From Roseovarius sp. MMSF_3350 (GTDB lineage: Bacteria; Pseudomonadota; Alphaproteobacteria; Rhodobacterales; Rhodobacteraceae): a stretch of 64,000 nt of DNA. The stretch spans positions 1-64,000 of the forward strand of contig NZ_JASHIZ010000011.1 of the NCBI RefSeq assembly GCF_030733425.1. Direction: 5' to 3'. Every line of letters starts with the position of its first letter. The first letter of the stretch is position 1. The position numbers and the translations under genes were made by a program. Below are positions 56,968 through 64,000 of the stretch, one piece after another. The notes under the pieces are model-generated. The model worked only from the letters and a program-made list of their open reading frames with translations, was not told where the DNA came from and searched no databases.

Positions 56968-57139
56968 GGCATCCTCCCTTTCGCAATGCTCATGAAACCG
57001 GCAGCCGCGCCGCGGCCGCCCGTTCAGGAGCCTTGGTTTTATCACCGCATTGGTCAACGTACATTTCTGCTTGGGTCCACGTTGCGGACGTCGCATGATG
57101 GCGACCATGATCTGCATCAATAAAAACAGGGAGAGAACG

Positions 57140-58072
57140 ATGAAGATGAATTCTGTCTTGTGGGCCGCGAGCCTTTCGCTGGCCGGGGCCGGGGTGGCGC
57201 AAGCCGAGACGGTCCGGATCCCGATCAACGAATGGACTGGTCAGCATATCTCGGCACATATCACCGGCACGCTGCTGGAAAAGGCCGGACATGACGTGGA
57301 ATACGTGACCGCGGGCGCGGTGCCGCAATTCGCCGCCATCGCCAATGGCGATCTGCACTTGCAGCCCGAGGTCTGGACCAACAACGTGGGCGACATCTAT
57401 CCCAAGGCGGTGGAATCGGGCGACATCACCGTGGTGGGGCAGCTGGGCCTGCAACCGCAGGAAGGCTGGATCTATCCGCCCTACATGAAGGAACAGTGTC
57501 CGGGTCTGCCGGATTACGAGGCGCTGTATGACTGCGCGCAGGCGTTTGCCGCCGCCGACACCTTTCCCAAGGGCCGGCTGATCACCTATCCCGCCGACTG
57601 GGGCACCCGGTCCAAGGACGTGGTTGCGATGATCGACATGCCGTTCGAACCGGTCGCGGGCGGATCGGAAGGGGCGATGATCGCCGAGCTGAAATCGGCG
57701 GTGGCGACGCAGGATCCGATCCTGATGATGTTCTGGCAGCCGCACTGGCTGTTTGCCGACATGGAGATGGAATGGGTCCAGTGGGACGCGGCCGACGGGG
57801 AATGCGTCGAGGAAGAGGGGCAGGAACGCGGGTCGGCCTGCGGCTTTCAGCAGGCCTCGATCGACAAGATCATCAATGCCGAGTTCGCCGAGGCGAACCC
57901 CGGCGTGGCGGCGGTGTTCGAGCAGATCTCGATCGACAACGAGGTGCAGAACGCGCTGATGCTGGAGATCGACCAGAAGGGCCGGGACCTGGAAGAAGTG
58001 GTGGCCGAATGGATCGACGCCAATGAAGAGACCTGGGCTCCCTGGGTCGAGGCCGGAAAGGCCGCGCAGTAG
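57140..58072 (+). CDS. Glycine betaine/choline ABC transporter substrate-binding protein
   Basis: 310 residues from ATG 57140. Signal peptide ends near AGVAQAE. OpuAC-type family, with NEWTGQHISAHITG early, then VWTNNVGDIYPK and FWQPHWLFADMEM; the many tryptophans suit an aromatic cage for a quaternary amine. Between this gene and the ATPase gene is a 14-bp stem hairpin. Confidence 0.9.
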   Translation: MKMNSVLWAASLSLAGAGVAQAETVRIPINEWTGQHISAHITGTLLEKAGHDVEYVTAGAVPQFAAIANGDLHLQPEVWTNNVGDIYPKAVESGDITVVGQLGLQPQEGWIYPPYMKEQCPGLPDYEALYDCAQAFAAADTFPKGRLITYPADWGTRSKDVVAMIDMPFEPVAGGSEGAMIAELKSAVATQDPILMMFWQPHWLFADMEMEWVQWDAADGECVEEEGQERGSACGFQQASIDKIINAEFAEANPGVAAVFEQISIDNEVQNALMLEIDQKGRDLEEVVAEWIDANEETWAPWVEAGKAAQ

Positions 58073-58088
58073 GGTGCGGCGGGACGCA

Positions 58089-58126
58089 CCGGAAAGGCCG
58101 GGGGTTCTGACGCCCGGCCTTTCCGG
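58089..58126 (+). terminator. Intercistronic hairpin after the binding-protein gene
   Basis: CCGGAAAGGCCGGG (58089-58102), 10-base loop, CCCGGCCTTTCCGG (58113-58126): perfect 14-bp stem with a short TTTC tail. It probably stabilises the binding-protein mRNA and limits read-through into the ATPase and permease genes. Confidence 0.75.
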
Positions 58127-58150
58127 TTTCCCAGCGGGGACAGGGGCAGC

Positions 58151-59233
58151 ATGAGCGACACGCGCGAGGGCGATGGCGCCGGGACGGACCAGCCGAGGCT
58201 GTCCTGCCGCCACATCTGGAAAGTCTACGGCAAGAAACCGGAGCAGTATTTTCCCGGCGGCGAGCCGGCGGAAGAGACGCCGGCGCTGGCCGGGCGCATC
58301 CGCGAGGATGGCGCCATTCCTGCCGCCGCCGATGTGAGCTTTGACGTGGCGGTGGGCGAGATTTTCGTGATCATGGGCCTGTCGGGGTCGGGCAAGTCGA
58401 CGGTGGTGCGCTGCCTGTCGCGGCTGGTGGAGCCGACCCATGGCGAGATCCTGTTGGACGGCGAGGACCTGCGCGCGAAATCCGACAAGGAGATGATCGA
58501 GGTGCGCCGCCACCAGATCGGCATGGTGTTCCAGAATTTCGGCCTGATGCCGCATCTGAGCGTGTGGGAGAACATCGCCTTTCCGCTGAGCTTGCAAGGC
58601 GCGGCGCAGGACCATACCCGCAAGCGGGTGGGGCAGGTGATCGGGCTGGTGGGGCTGGAAGGGCGCGAGAAGAGCTATCCGCACCAGCTGTCGGGCGGGC
58701 AGCAGCAGCGGGTGGGGATCGCGCGGTCGCTGGCCGTGGACCCGGATCTTTGGCTGCTGGACGAGCCGTTTTCGGCGCTCGATCCGTTGATCCGGCGGCA
58801 GATGCAGGACGAGTTCCTGCGGATTCAGAACGATCTGCACAAGTCGATCGTGTTCATCACGCATGATTTCTTGGAGGCGCTGCGGGTGGCAGACCGGATG
58901 ATGATCATGCGCGGCGGGCGCGTGGTCCAGACCGGCACGCCAGCGCAATTGATCACCAATCCGGCGGATGACTATGTGGCCGAGTTCACCAATGACGTGC
59001 CGATGGTCCGCGTGCTGCGCGCCCATGAGGTGACGGACCCCGATGCCGGATCCGCCGAGGGGCGCGAGCGGGTGTCGGGGGGGCTGTCCGTCGAGGCGCT
59101 GTTGCCGATGCTGTCGGCGCATCCCGAGGGGCTGGCGGTGGAGCAGGGCGGCACGGTGACCGGCGTGGTCACGGCGCAAAGCGTGGTCCGGGCGCTGGCA
59201 CGACTGTCGGACGCGGAGGAGGCCCGGGCATGA
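58151..59233 (+). CDS. Glycine betaine/choline ABC transporter ATPase (ProV/OpuA type)
   Basis: 360 residues. A ~60-residue N-terminal extension typical of ProV precedes Walker A GLSGSGKST. Signature [15 protein letters not shown], Walker B LWLLDEPFSALDP and switch His in THDFLEALR. The C-terminal ~90 residues are shorter than the CBS pair of osmosensing transporters and one CBS is at most degenerate, suggesting nutrient rather than osmotic control. Overlaps the permease start (ATGA). Confidence 0.92.
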   Translation: MSDTREGDGAGTDQPRLSCRHIWKVYGKKPEQYFPGGEPAEETPALAGRIREDGAIPAAADVSFDVAVGEIFVIMGLSGSGKSTVVRCLSRLVEPTHGEILLDGEDLRAKSDKEMIEVRRHQIGMVFQNFGLMPHLSVWENIAFPLSLQGAAQDHTRKRVGQVIGLVGLEGREKSYPHQLSGGQQQRVGIARSLAVDPDLWLLDEPFSALDPLIRRQMQDEFLRIQNDLHKSIVFITHDFLEALRVADRMMIMRGGRVVQTGTPAQLITNPADDYVAEFTNDVPMVRVLRAHEVTDPDAGSAEGRERVSGGLSVEALLPMLSAHPEGLAVEQGGTVTGVVTAQSVVRALARLSDAEEARA

Positions 59234-61293
59234 GCGGAGACCGCACGCACTGGGCGTGGTTCGCGCTGATAGGCCTGACTCTGGTGGCGCTGGGCTTTCG
59301 CGACCGGCTGGGCTGGCTAATGGAGTTTCCCGAGGCGTGGGAATGGCCGATGACCGAGTGGTTGAATACCGCGATGGGCTGGTTGGTCGATACGGCAGGG
59401 CCGGCATTTCGCGCGTTTTCGGACGTGATGGACCATCCCATGTCGTGGGTGCGCGGCCTGCTGCACTGGATGCCCTGGGCGCTGACGGTGGGATTGCTGG
59501 TGATCGCGTCCTTCGCGGTGTCGGGCTGGAAGCTGGCCGTGTTCACGTTTCTGGCGATGTTCTACATGGTCGTGATCGGGTACTGGCACGAGTCGATGAA
59601 CTCGCTGGCGCTGGTCATGGTATCGGTGCCGCTGGCGGTGGCGATCGGGTTCTGCGTGGGGACCTGGGCGTTCTATTCCGACCGGGCCGAGCGGGTCATC
59701 ACGCCCACGATGGACACGTTGCAGACGATCCCGGTCTTTGCCTATCTCTTGCCGATCCTGCTCCTCTTTGGTTTCGGGCCGGTTGTGGGGCTGATCGCCT
59801 CGGTTCTTTACGCGGTGCCACCGATGGTGCGGAACACGACGCTTGGGCTGGCCCGTGTCGACGAAGAGGTGATCGAGGCGGGCATGATGGCGGGGGCCAC
59901 GGCGGGCCAGATGTTCTGGCGGGTGCGGGTGCCGAGCGCGCTGCGCCAGATCCTGCTGGGGGTGAACCAGACGATGCTGGCGGCGTTTTCGATGATCATC
60001 ATCGCGTCGATCATCGGGGGGACGTCGGATATCGGGTGGGAGGTGTTGACCCATATCCGCAAGGCGAACGTAGCCGAGGCGATCCTGGCGGGCGTGGTGA
60101 TCGCGCTGATGGCGATGGTCATGGACCGGATCACGGCGCGGGCCGCGATGGGGCGGTCGCCGGACGCAGGCGAGGACGAGAGTTTCATTGCCCGCTATCG
60201 CTACTGGATCGTGGCGGCGGTGTTCACGGGCGTGATGCTGGTTCTGGCGCGGGTTTTTCCGTTCCTGCAGGAGTATCCGCGGGCCTGGGAGCTCTACCCG
60301 GCGGACGCGATGAACGATGCGTTCAACTGGCTGCTGGTGGAATACGCGGGCGCGATCAAGGCGATCAAGACGACGGCGCTGTTTTACCTGATGCTGCCGG
60401 TGAAGATGGGGCTGGAGCAAACGGTCAGCCCGTTCTCCTGGGGGTTCGAGTTCACCCTGCCGATGAAGATCGGCTACGCCGTGGCGATGGCGGCGTTGGC
60501 CGGGTGGTTGCTGGTGCGGCGGCAGATGCGGGCGGCCATCGGTGTCGCGCTGCTGGCGATGCTGCTTTATTTCGGGATCACGGGCCTGCCGTGGCTGTCG
60601 ATCGCCGGAGTGATGGTGTTGCTGGCGTGGCAGGCGGGCGGGCGGCGGCTGGCGATTGGCACGGCGCTGGGGCTGTCCTTCCTGATGCTGGCGGGGGTCT
60701 GGGCCGAGGCGACGATTTCGTTCTACCTGTGCGGGCTGGCGGTGGCGCTGTCGTTTTTGCTGGGCACGACGCTGGGAGTGATCGCGTCGGAGAACGATGC
60801 GGTGTCGGCCTTTCTGCGGCCCATAAGCGACACGTTGCAGACGATGCCGCTGTTCGTGATCCTGATCCCCTTCGTGATGTTCTTCAAGCTGGGAGATTTC
60901 ACGGCGCTGCTGGCGATCATGGCCTATGCCATCGTGCCGGCGATACGCTATGCCGAGCACGGGTTGCGCGGCGTCAGCCCGGAGGTGATCGAGGCGGCCA
61001 AGGCTTGTGGGTCGACCCGGTGGCAGATGCTGTGGCGGGTGCGGTTGCCGCTGGCTTTGCCGCAACTGTTGTTGGGATTGAACCAGACGATCATGTTCGG
61101 GGTCGCGATGCTGGTGATCACGGCGCTGGTCGGCACGAGCGATTTGGGCCAGGAGATCTATATCGGCCTCAACAACGGGGATTTCGGCGTGGGGATGATT
61201 GCCGGGATCGGGATGGCGACGCTGGCGATGATCGCGGACCGGATGACGCGGGGCTACAGCCGGAAGGGGCAAAAGGCGCTCGGGCAGGGGTGA
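59230..61293 (+). CDS. Fused double-permease of betaine ABC transporter
   Basis: 687 residues, about twice a usual ProW. Two permease domains are fused: the first carries VLYAVPPMVRNTTLGL and EAGMMAGATAGQMFWRVRVP, the second carries AYAIVPAIRYAEHGLRG and EAAKACGSTRWQMLWRVRLP. So one polypeptide may supply both halves of the channel. ATG 59230 overlaps the ATPase stop. Followed by tandem hairpins. Confidence 0.9.
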   Translation: MSGDRTHWAWFALIGLTLVALGFRDRLGWLMEFPEAWEWPMTEWLNTAMGWLVDTAGPAFRAFSDVMDHPMSWVRGLLHWMPWALTVGLLVIASFAVSGWKLAVFTFLAMFYMVVIGYWHESMNSLALVMVSVPLAVAIGFCVGTWAFYSDRAERVITPTMDTLQTIPVFAYLLPILLLFGFGPVVGLIASVLYAVPPMVRNTTLGLARVDEEVIEAGMMAGATAGQMFWRVRVPSALRQILLGVNQTMLAAFSMIIIASIIGGTSDIGWEVLTHIRKANVAEAILAGVVIALMAMVMDRITARAAMGRSPDAGEDESFIARYRYWIVAAVFTGVMLVLARVFPFLQEYPRAWELYPADAMNDAFNWLLVEYAGAIKAIKTTALFYLMLPVKMGLEQTVSPFSWGFEFTLPMKIGYAVAMAALAGWLLVRRQMRAAIGVALLAMLLYFGITGLPWLSIAGVMVLLAWQAGGRRLAIGTALGLSFLMLAGVWAEATISFYLCGLAVALSFLLGTTLGVIASENDAVSAFLRPISDTLQTMPLFVILIPFVMFFKLGDFTALLAIMAYAIVPAIRYAEHGLRGVSPEVIEAAKACGSTRWQMLWRVRLPLALPQLLLGLNQTIMFGVAMLVITALVGTSDLGQEIYIGLNNGDFGVGMIAGIGMATLAMIADRMTRGYSRKGQKALGQG

Positions 61294-61294
61294 G

Positions 61295-61345
61295 GCCAAA
61301 AGCTTTGAGAAAGCTTTTGGCAAATCTTTTCTAAAAAGATTTGCC
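61295..61345. terminator. Tandem overlapping hairpins between permease and bchO
   Basis: Hairpin one: GCCAAAAGCTTT (61295-61306), GAG, AAAGCTTTTGGC (61310-61321). Hairpin two: GGCAAATCTTTT (61319-61330), CTA, AAAAGATTTGCC (61334-61345). They share GGC and look alternative. Hairpin two includes the bchO stop codon, so the terminator lies partly in the coding sequence. It serves both convergent transcripts. Confidence 0.75.
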
Positions 61346-62194
61346 CTGGAGCCAATCCAGCATGATGTCGCAAAGGCGGCCGGGGGCTTCCTCGTGGGCG
61401 AGGTGGCCCAGGCCCTCCAGCGTGATCCGCTCAGCATGGGGCAAAAGTGCGGCGGCGCGGTCCGACACCTGTGGCGACACGGCTGTGTCGCGGTCGCCGG
61501 TGATCAGCAGCACGTCACTTTCGATTTCGGGCAGGCGGTCGAGCAACGCGTCGGTGCTCCAGCGGGACATCATCTGCAACGTGCCGTCCACATGGGCGCG
61601 GTCGGCGAGGAGGCGGCTGTAATAGCCGAGCCCCTCTTCGGAGAGTGTGGAGCCGGTGGCGCGGATGACGTTGCGGGCGCGGTTCGGGCGGGCGCCGCCG
61701 GCCGAGAAGGCGATGGCGGTGAGCGGGTTCAGCGCCAGCAGCTTGGCCAGCATCGGGAATATCCAGCCCGCCATGCCCTCGAACCGGTCGAGTGCGGCGT
61801 TGAGGCCGATGACCGCGGGGGCGCCGGGCAGGCGCGTGCCGAGGTCGAGAGCGACGGCGGCACCGGCGGAGTGGCCGATGAGCGCTATCGGCTGCCAGTT
61901 CCGGTCGGCGCAGAGGGCGGCGATATCTTCCGCGGTGGTGGCGAGACCGAGGCGCGAAACGCTGCCCGCACGGGTGAAGCCGTGGCCGGGCAGGTCGAGG
62001 GCGACGACGTGGTGATGTTCAGACAAGCGCGGGATGAGTTCGCGCCATGTGTGCGTGCTGGCGCCCGCGCCGTGCAGCAGCAGGAGCGTGGGGCCGGTGC
62101 CCCATTCCTGCACATGCCAGTCGTGCGGGCGGTGGCGGACGCGGCGCGAGGCGTCGGCGTGGGGCCAGTCGGGCAGGTCGCGAGCCCAGTCCAT
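61331..62194 (-). CDS. bchO: Magnesium-chelatase accessory alpha/beta hydrolase BchO
   Basis: 287 residues. Alpha/beta-hydrolase fold with LLLLHGAGASTHTWREL oxyanion region, nucleophile elbow GHSAGA, and catalytic Asp/His in TGDRD and GLGHLAHEEAPG. The start MDWARDLPDWPHADASRRV is typical of BchO. Five bases after bchD. Exact role in Mg-chelatase function is not settled. C-terminal codons lie in a hairpin. Confidence 0.93.
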   Translation of the reverse strand: MDWARDLPDWPHADASRRVRHRPHDWHVQEWGTGPTLLLLHGAGASTHTWRELIPRLSEHHHVVALDLPGHGFTRAGSVSRLGLATTAEDIAALCADRNWQPIALIGHSAGAAVALDLGTRLPGAPAVIGLNAALDRFEGMAGWIFPMLAKLLALNPLTAIAFSAGGARPNRARNVIRATGSTLSEEGLGYYSRLLADRAHVDGTLQMMSRWSTDALLDRLPEIESDVLLITGDRDTAVSPQVSDRAAALLPHAERITLEGLGHLAHEEAPGRLCDIMLDWLQGKSF

Positions 62195-62199
62195 GGCAC

Positions 62200-63870
62200 T
62201 CAGGCTCCGAGCGCCGTGGTGACGGCGGTGCTGATCCCGTGGGCGTCGGCACGGGGCAGGGCGAGGTAGCGCGCGCCGAGCGCGGCGGCGATGGTGCGGG
62301 CCGTGTCGGTGGGGCGGTTGGAGGTGTCGACGAGGACGCCGGACAGGCGCTGGGCGCGCAGGCTGGCGGCGATGCGGGTGGCGTCGTCGTTCGCGGTGAC
62401 GCGGTCGGGGTCGCCGGTGAGCGGGATGTTGGCGCGGCCATCGGTCAGGAGGACAAGCATAGGGGTGAGGCCGCGGCCCCGGGCCAGTTGGGCGAGGTCT
62501 CCGGCGGCCATCAGGCCGGAGGCCAACGGCGTGCCGCCGCCGCCGGGCAGCGAGGCGAGGCGGCGCTTGGCCTGCACCAGCGAGCGGGTGGGCGGCAGGA
62601 GCGTCTCCGTTCCGGTGCCGCGAAAAGCCAGCAGCGCGACCTGGTCGCGGCGGGCATAGGCCTGGGCCAGCATGAGTTCGACCGCGCCTTTCGCTTCGGC
62701 CAGCCGGGCGACGGCGGCGGAGCCGGACGCATCGACGGTGAAGATGAGCAGGCGGTCGGAGCGGTCCTCGAACCGCTTGATGCGGATGTCCGAGGGCAGG
62801 ATCACAAGCTCGCGGTCGGCGTTGCGCCCGGTGCGGCGCAGGATCTGCCAGGGGGCGGCGGCGCGGAGCGTTGCGATGGGGTCGATCCGGGCCTCGGCCG
62901 AGGGGCGGCCCGGGCGCGACGGCAGGGGGCGGCCCCGGCGATTACCGCGGCGGCGGTCGCCCGCGCCGCTGCCCGCCGCATTGGCGGGGCGGGTAAACTT
63001 GGCGGCGAGGCGGTCGAGGATGTCGGACGGCAGGAGTGCTGCAATCGCGGAGACGAGGATGTCGTCGGGCAGGTCGGTAAGGGACTGCTCGCCGGATTCC
63101 GCCGCGTTGTCGGCCTGGTCCGGTTCGGGCGCGTCGGGCGGCGTTTGGCCCTCGGCCTTGGAGGGCATCATGGTGGCACGGGAGGGGTAGACCAGTTCGG
63201 TGGCTTCCTGGAGGTGGCCGCGGGTAATCGTCATCTCGGCATCGAGCGCGGCGAGAGCGCGGGCGGCGCGCAGGGCGAGGCTGGGCGCGCGCAGGCTGTG
63301 AATGACGAAGCGGGCAGCGAGGGTGACAAGCAGCGGCAGGGCGTCGTTGGGGACCTGTACGGCGGCCAAGCGCTCGCGGGCCGCGTCGAGTTCGGCGGCG
63401 GCTGGCAATCGGACAGGGGTGGCGGCCTCTGGCGGCTCGATATGAAAGGCGAGGCGGTCAAGCAGCGCTTGCGGCGCGCCTTCGTCCGCGCTGGCGGCCT
63501 CGTCGAGCAGGATTAGGGCGTGGCCGTGATCCGCGTCGAGGAGTTGGGCGAGGCGGGCGGCGAGGCCGGGGGGCGTGCGCTCGGCCATGGTGAAGGTGAG
63601 CGTGGCAGGAAGGTAGGCAAGGCCGGGCGCGCGGACGGGGCGGCCTTCGGCCAGCGAGGCAGCGATGTTGAGACCGCCGAACAACTGGTCGTCGGTGATG
63701 GCGGGGTGGATGCGGTGCTGCGGGCCGGGAAGTTTGCGCAGGGCGGTCTCGAACGCCTGCCGGGCGGGGCCCATGCGGGCGCGGAACGTCAGGCCCTTGA
63801 GGCCGCCCGGGTCCACGGCCAGAGCCGCGAGGGCGCGCTGGGTGCGGGCGGTGTCGGCCCCGTCTGTCAT
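62200..63870 (-). CDS. bchD: Magnesium chelatase subunit D
   Basis: 556 residues. AAA-like N-terminal domain (FGGLNIAASLAEGRPVRAPG), a Pro/acidic linker (TPPDAPEPDQADNAAE), an Arg-rich stretch, then a von Willebrand A domain with MIDAS motif VDASGSAA and LLTDGRANIPL. Works with BchI and BchH to insert Mg into protoporphyrin IX for bacteriochlorophyll. ATG overlaps the bchI stop. Confidence 0.95.
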   Translation of the reverse strand: MTDGADTARTQRALAALAVDPGGLKGLTFRARMGPARQAFETALRKLPGPQHRIHPAITDDQLFGGLNIAASLAEGRPVRAPGLAYLPATLTFTMAERTPPGLAARLAQLLDADHGHALILLDEAASADEGAPQALLDRLAFHIEPPEAATPVRLPAAAELDAARERLAAVQVPNDALPLLVTLAARFVIHSLRAPSLALRAARALAALDAEMTITRGHLQEATELVYPSRATMMPSKAEGQTPPDAPEPDQADNAAESGEQSLTDLPDDILVSAIAALLPSDILDRLAAKFTRPANAAGSGAGDRRRGNRRGRPLPSRPGRPSAEARIDPIATLRAAAPWQILRRTGRNADRELVILPSDIRIKRFEDRSDRLLIFTVDASGSAAVARLAEAKGAVELMLAQAYARRDQVALLAFRGTGTETLLPPTRSLVQAKRRLASLPGGGGTPLASGLMAAGDLAQLARGRGLTPMLVLLTDGRANIPLTGDPDRVTANDDATRIAASLRAQRLSGVLVDTSNRPTDTARTIAAALGARYLALPRADAHGISTAVTTALGA

Positions 63871-64000
63871 CCGAAGGTTTCGGCGACGGTGCGGGTGACG
63901 CGGGTGGTGGAGCCGGCCTCGTCCAGCGGGTCGCGGCGCAGGCGGTGGCTGAGCGCGAGGGGGGCGACGGTGGCGAGGTGGTCGCGGGAGATGGCCTTGT
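63867..64000 (-). CDS. bchI: Magnesium chelatase subunit I, C-terminal fragment (cut by window edge)
   Basis: Reading the minus strand from the edge gives a frame ending LALSHRLRRDPLDEAG then RTVAETFG and TGA, matching the BchI C-terminus. Only about 44 codons are in view. The stop overlaps the bchD start (ATGA). bchI-bchD-bchO is the usual order in purple bacterial photosynthesis clusters. Confidence 0.9.
   Translation of the reverse strand, partial: KAISRDHLATVAPLALSHRLRRDPLDEAGSTTRVTRTVAETFG

Noticed and set aside
56990-59407. 805-codon minus-strand frame
   Set aside because: Antisense to the betaine-binding protein and ATPase genes; His/Arg/Pro-rich shadow without motifs.
59317-61437. 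706-codon minus-strand frame
   Set aside because: Antisense to the double permease; composition is Arg/His/Gln-rich, typical of complement of membrane proteins.

Overview
The window looks like a chromosomal segment of a high-GC Rhodobacterales (Roseobacter-type) alphaproteobacterium. The case rests on gene content: a dnaG-rpoD pair, nrdR-ribD, a rhizobial/roseobacter-type glycerol ABC operon (glpD-S-T-P-Q-U-V-K), several routes for methylated amines, and at the right edge bchO-bchD-bchI, the end of a bacteriochlorophyll cluster. The organism is therefore probably an aerobic anoxygenic phototroph. No rRNA, tRNA, transposase, integrase or CRISPR array was seen.

Left part (0-22.2 kb): the 3' end of soxA and soxG (sarcosine oxidase), a small exported protein, dnaG, rpoD, dodecin, a YjbQ-like protein, an SDR, nrdR-ribD, an unknown exported protein, and a three-gene operon of a 70-residue exported peptide, a response regulator and a histidine kinase. 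Divergent from that operon are deoC and a two-module ALDH16-type aldehyde dehydrogenase. A ChrR-like cupin and a capsule block (kpsC, OPX lipoprotein, kpsS) follow, then ribE, which this block separates from ribD.

Middle (22.2-32 kb): an operon on the minus strand with an aldehyde dehydrogenase, a possible 67-residue coupled ORF, an M19 'dipeptidase' lacking three of its five metal ligands, a BCCT transporter, a 563-residue protein of no recognised family, and a DUF3726-like protein. A LysR regulator lies upstream and a YtcJ-like amidohydrolase is divergent. This is the best candidate for an undescribed catabolic system.

Glycerol block (32-44 kb): the operon imports glycerol (two ATPases, two permeases, GlpU, GlpV), phosphorylates it (GlpK) and oxidises it (GlpD). 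It also carries an unexpected secreted SH3-like protein and an iron-ADH-family protein with altered metal ligands. GlpR is divergent across an operator-rich intergenic region.

Right part (44-64 kb): an HWE kinase, a MoaD/ThiS-like protein, an RTX calcium-binding protein, a three-subunit molybdenum hydroxylase, and a LysR gene divergent from a Rieske oxygenase-GcvT-DMT transporter module whose active site resembles quaternary-ammonium demethylases. An SDR-MBL pair is divergent from a glycine betaine/choline ABC transporter with a fused double permease, followed by bchO, bchD and partial bchI.

Most operons are tightly packed with ATGA/GTGA/TGATG overlaps. Intergenic spaces carry at least two families of GC-rich palindromes. 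Family names come from recognising motifs in the translations; no database search was possible.
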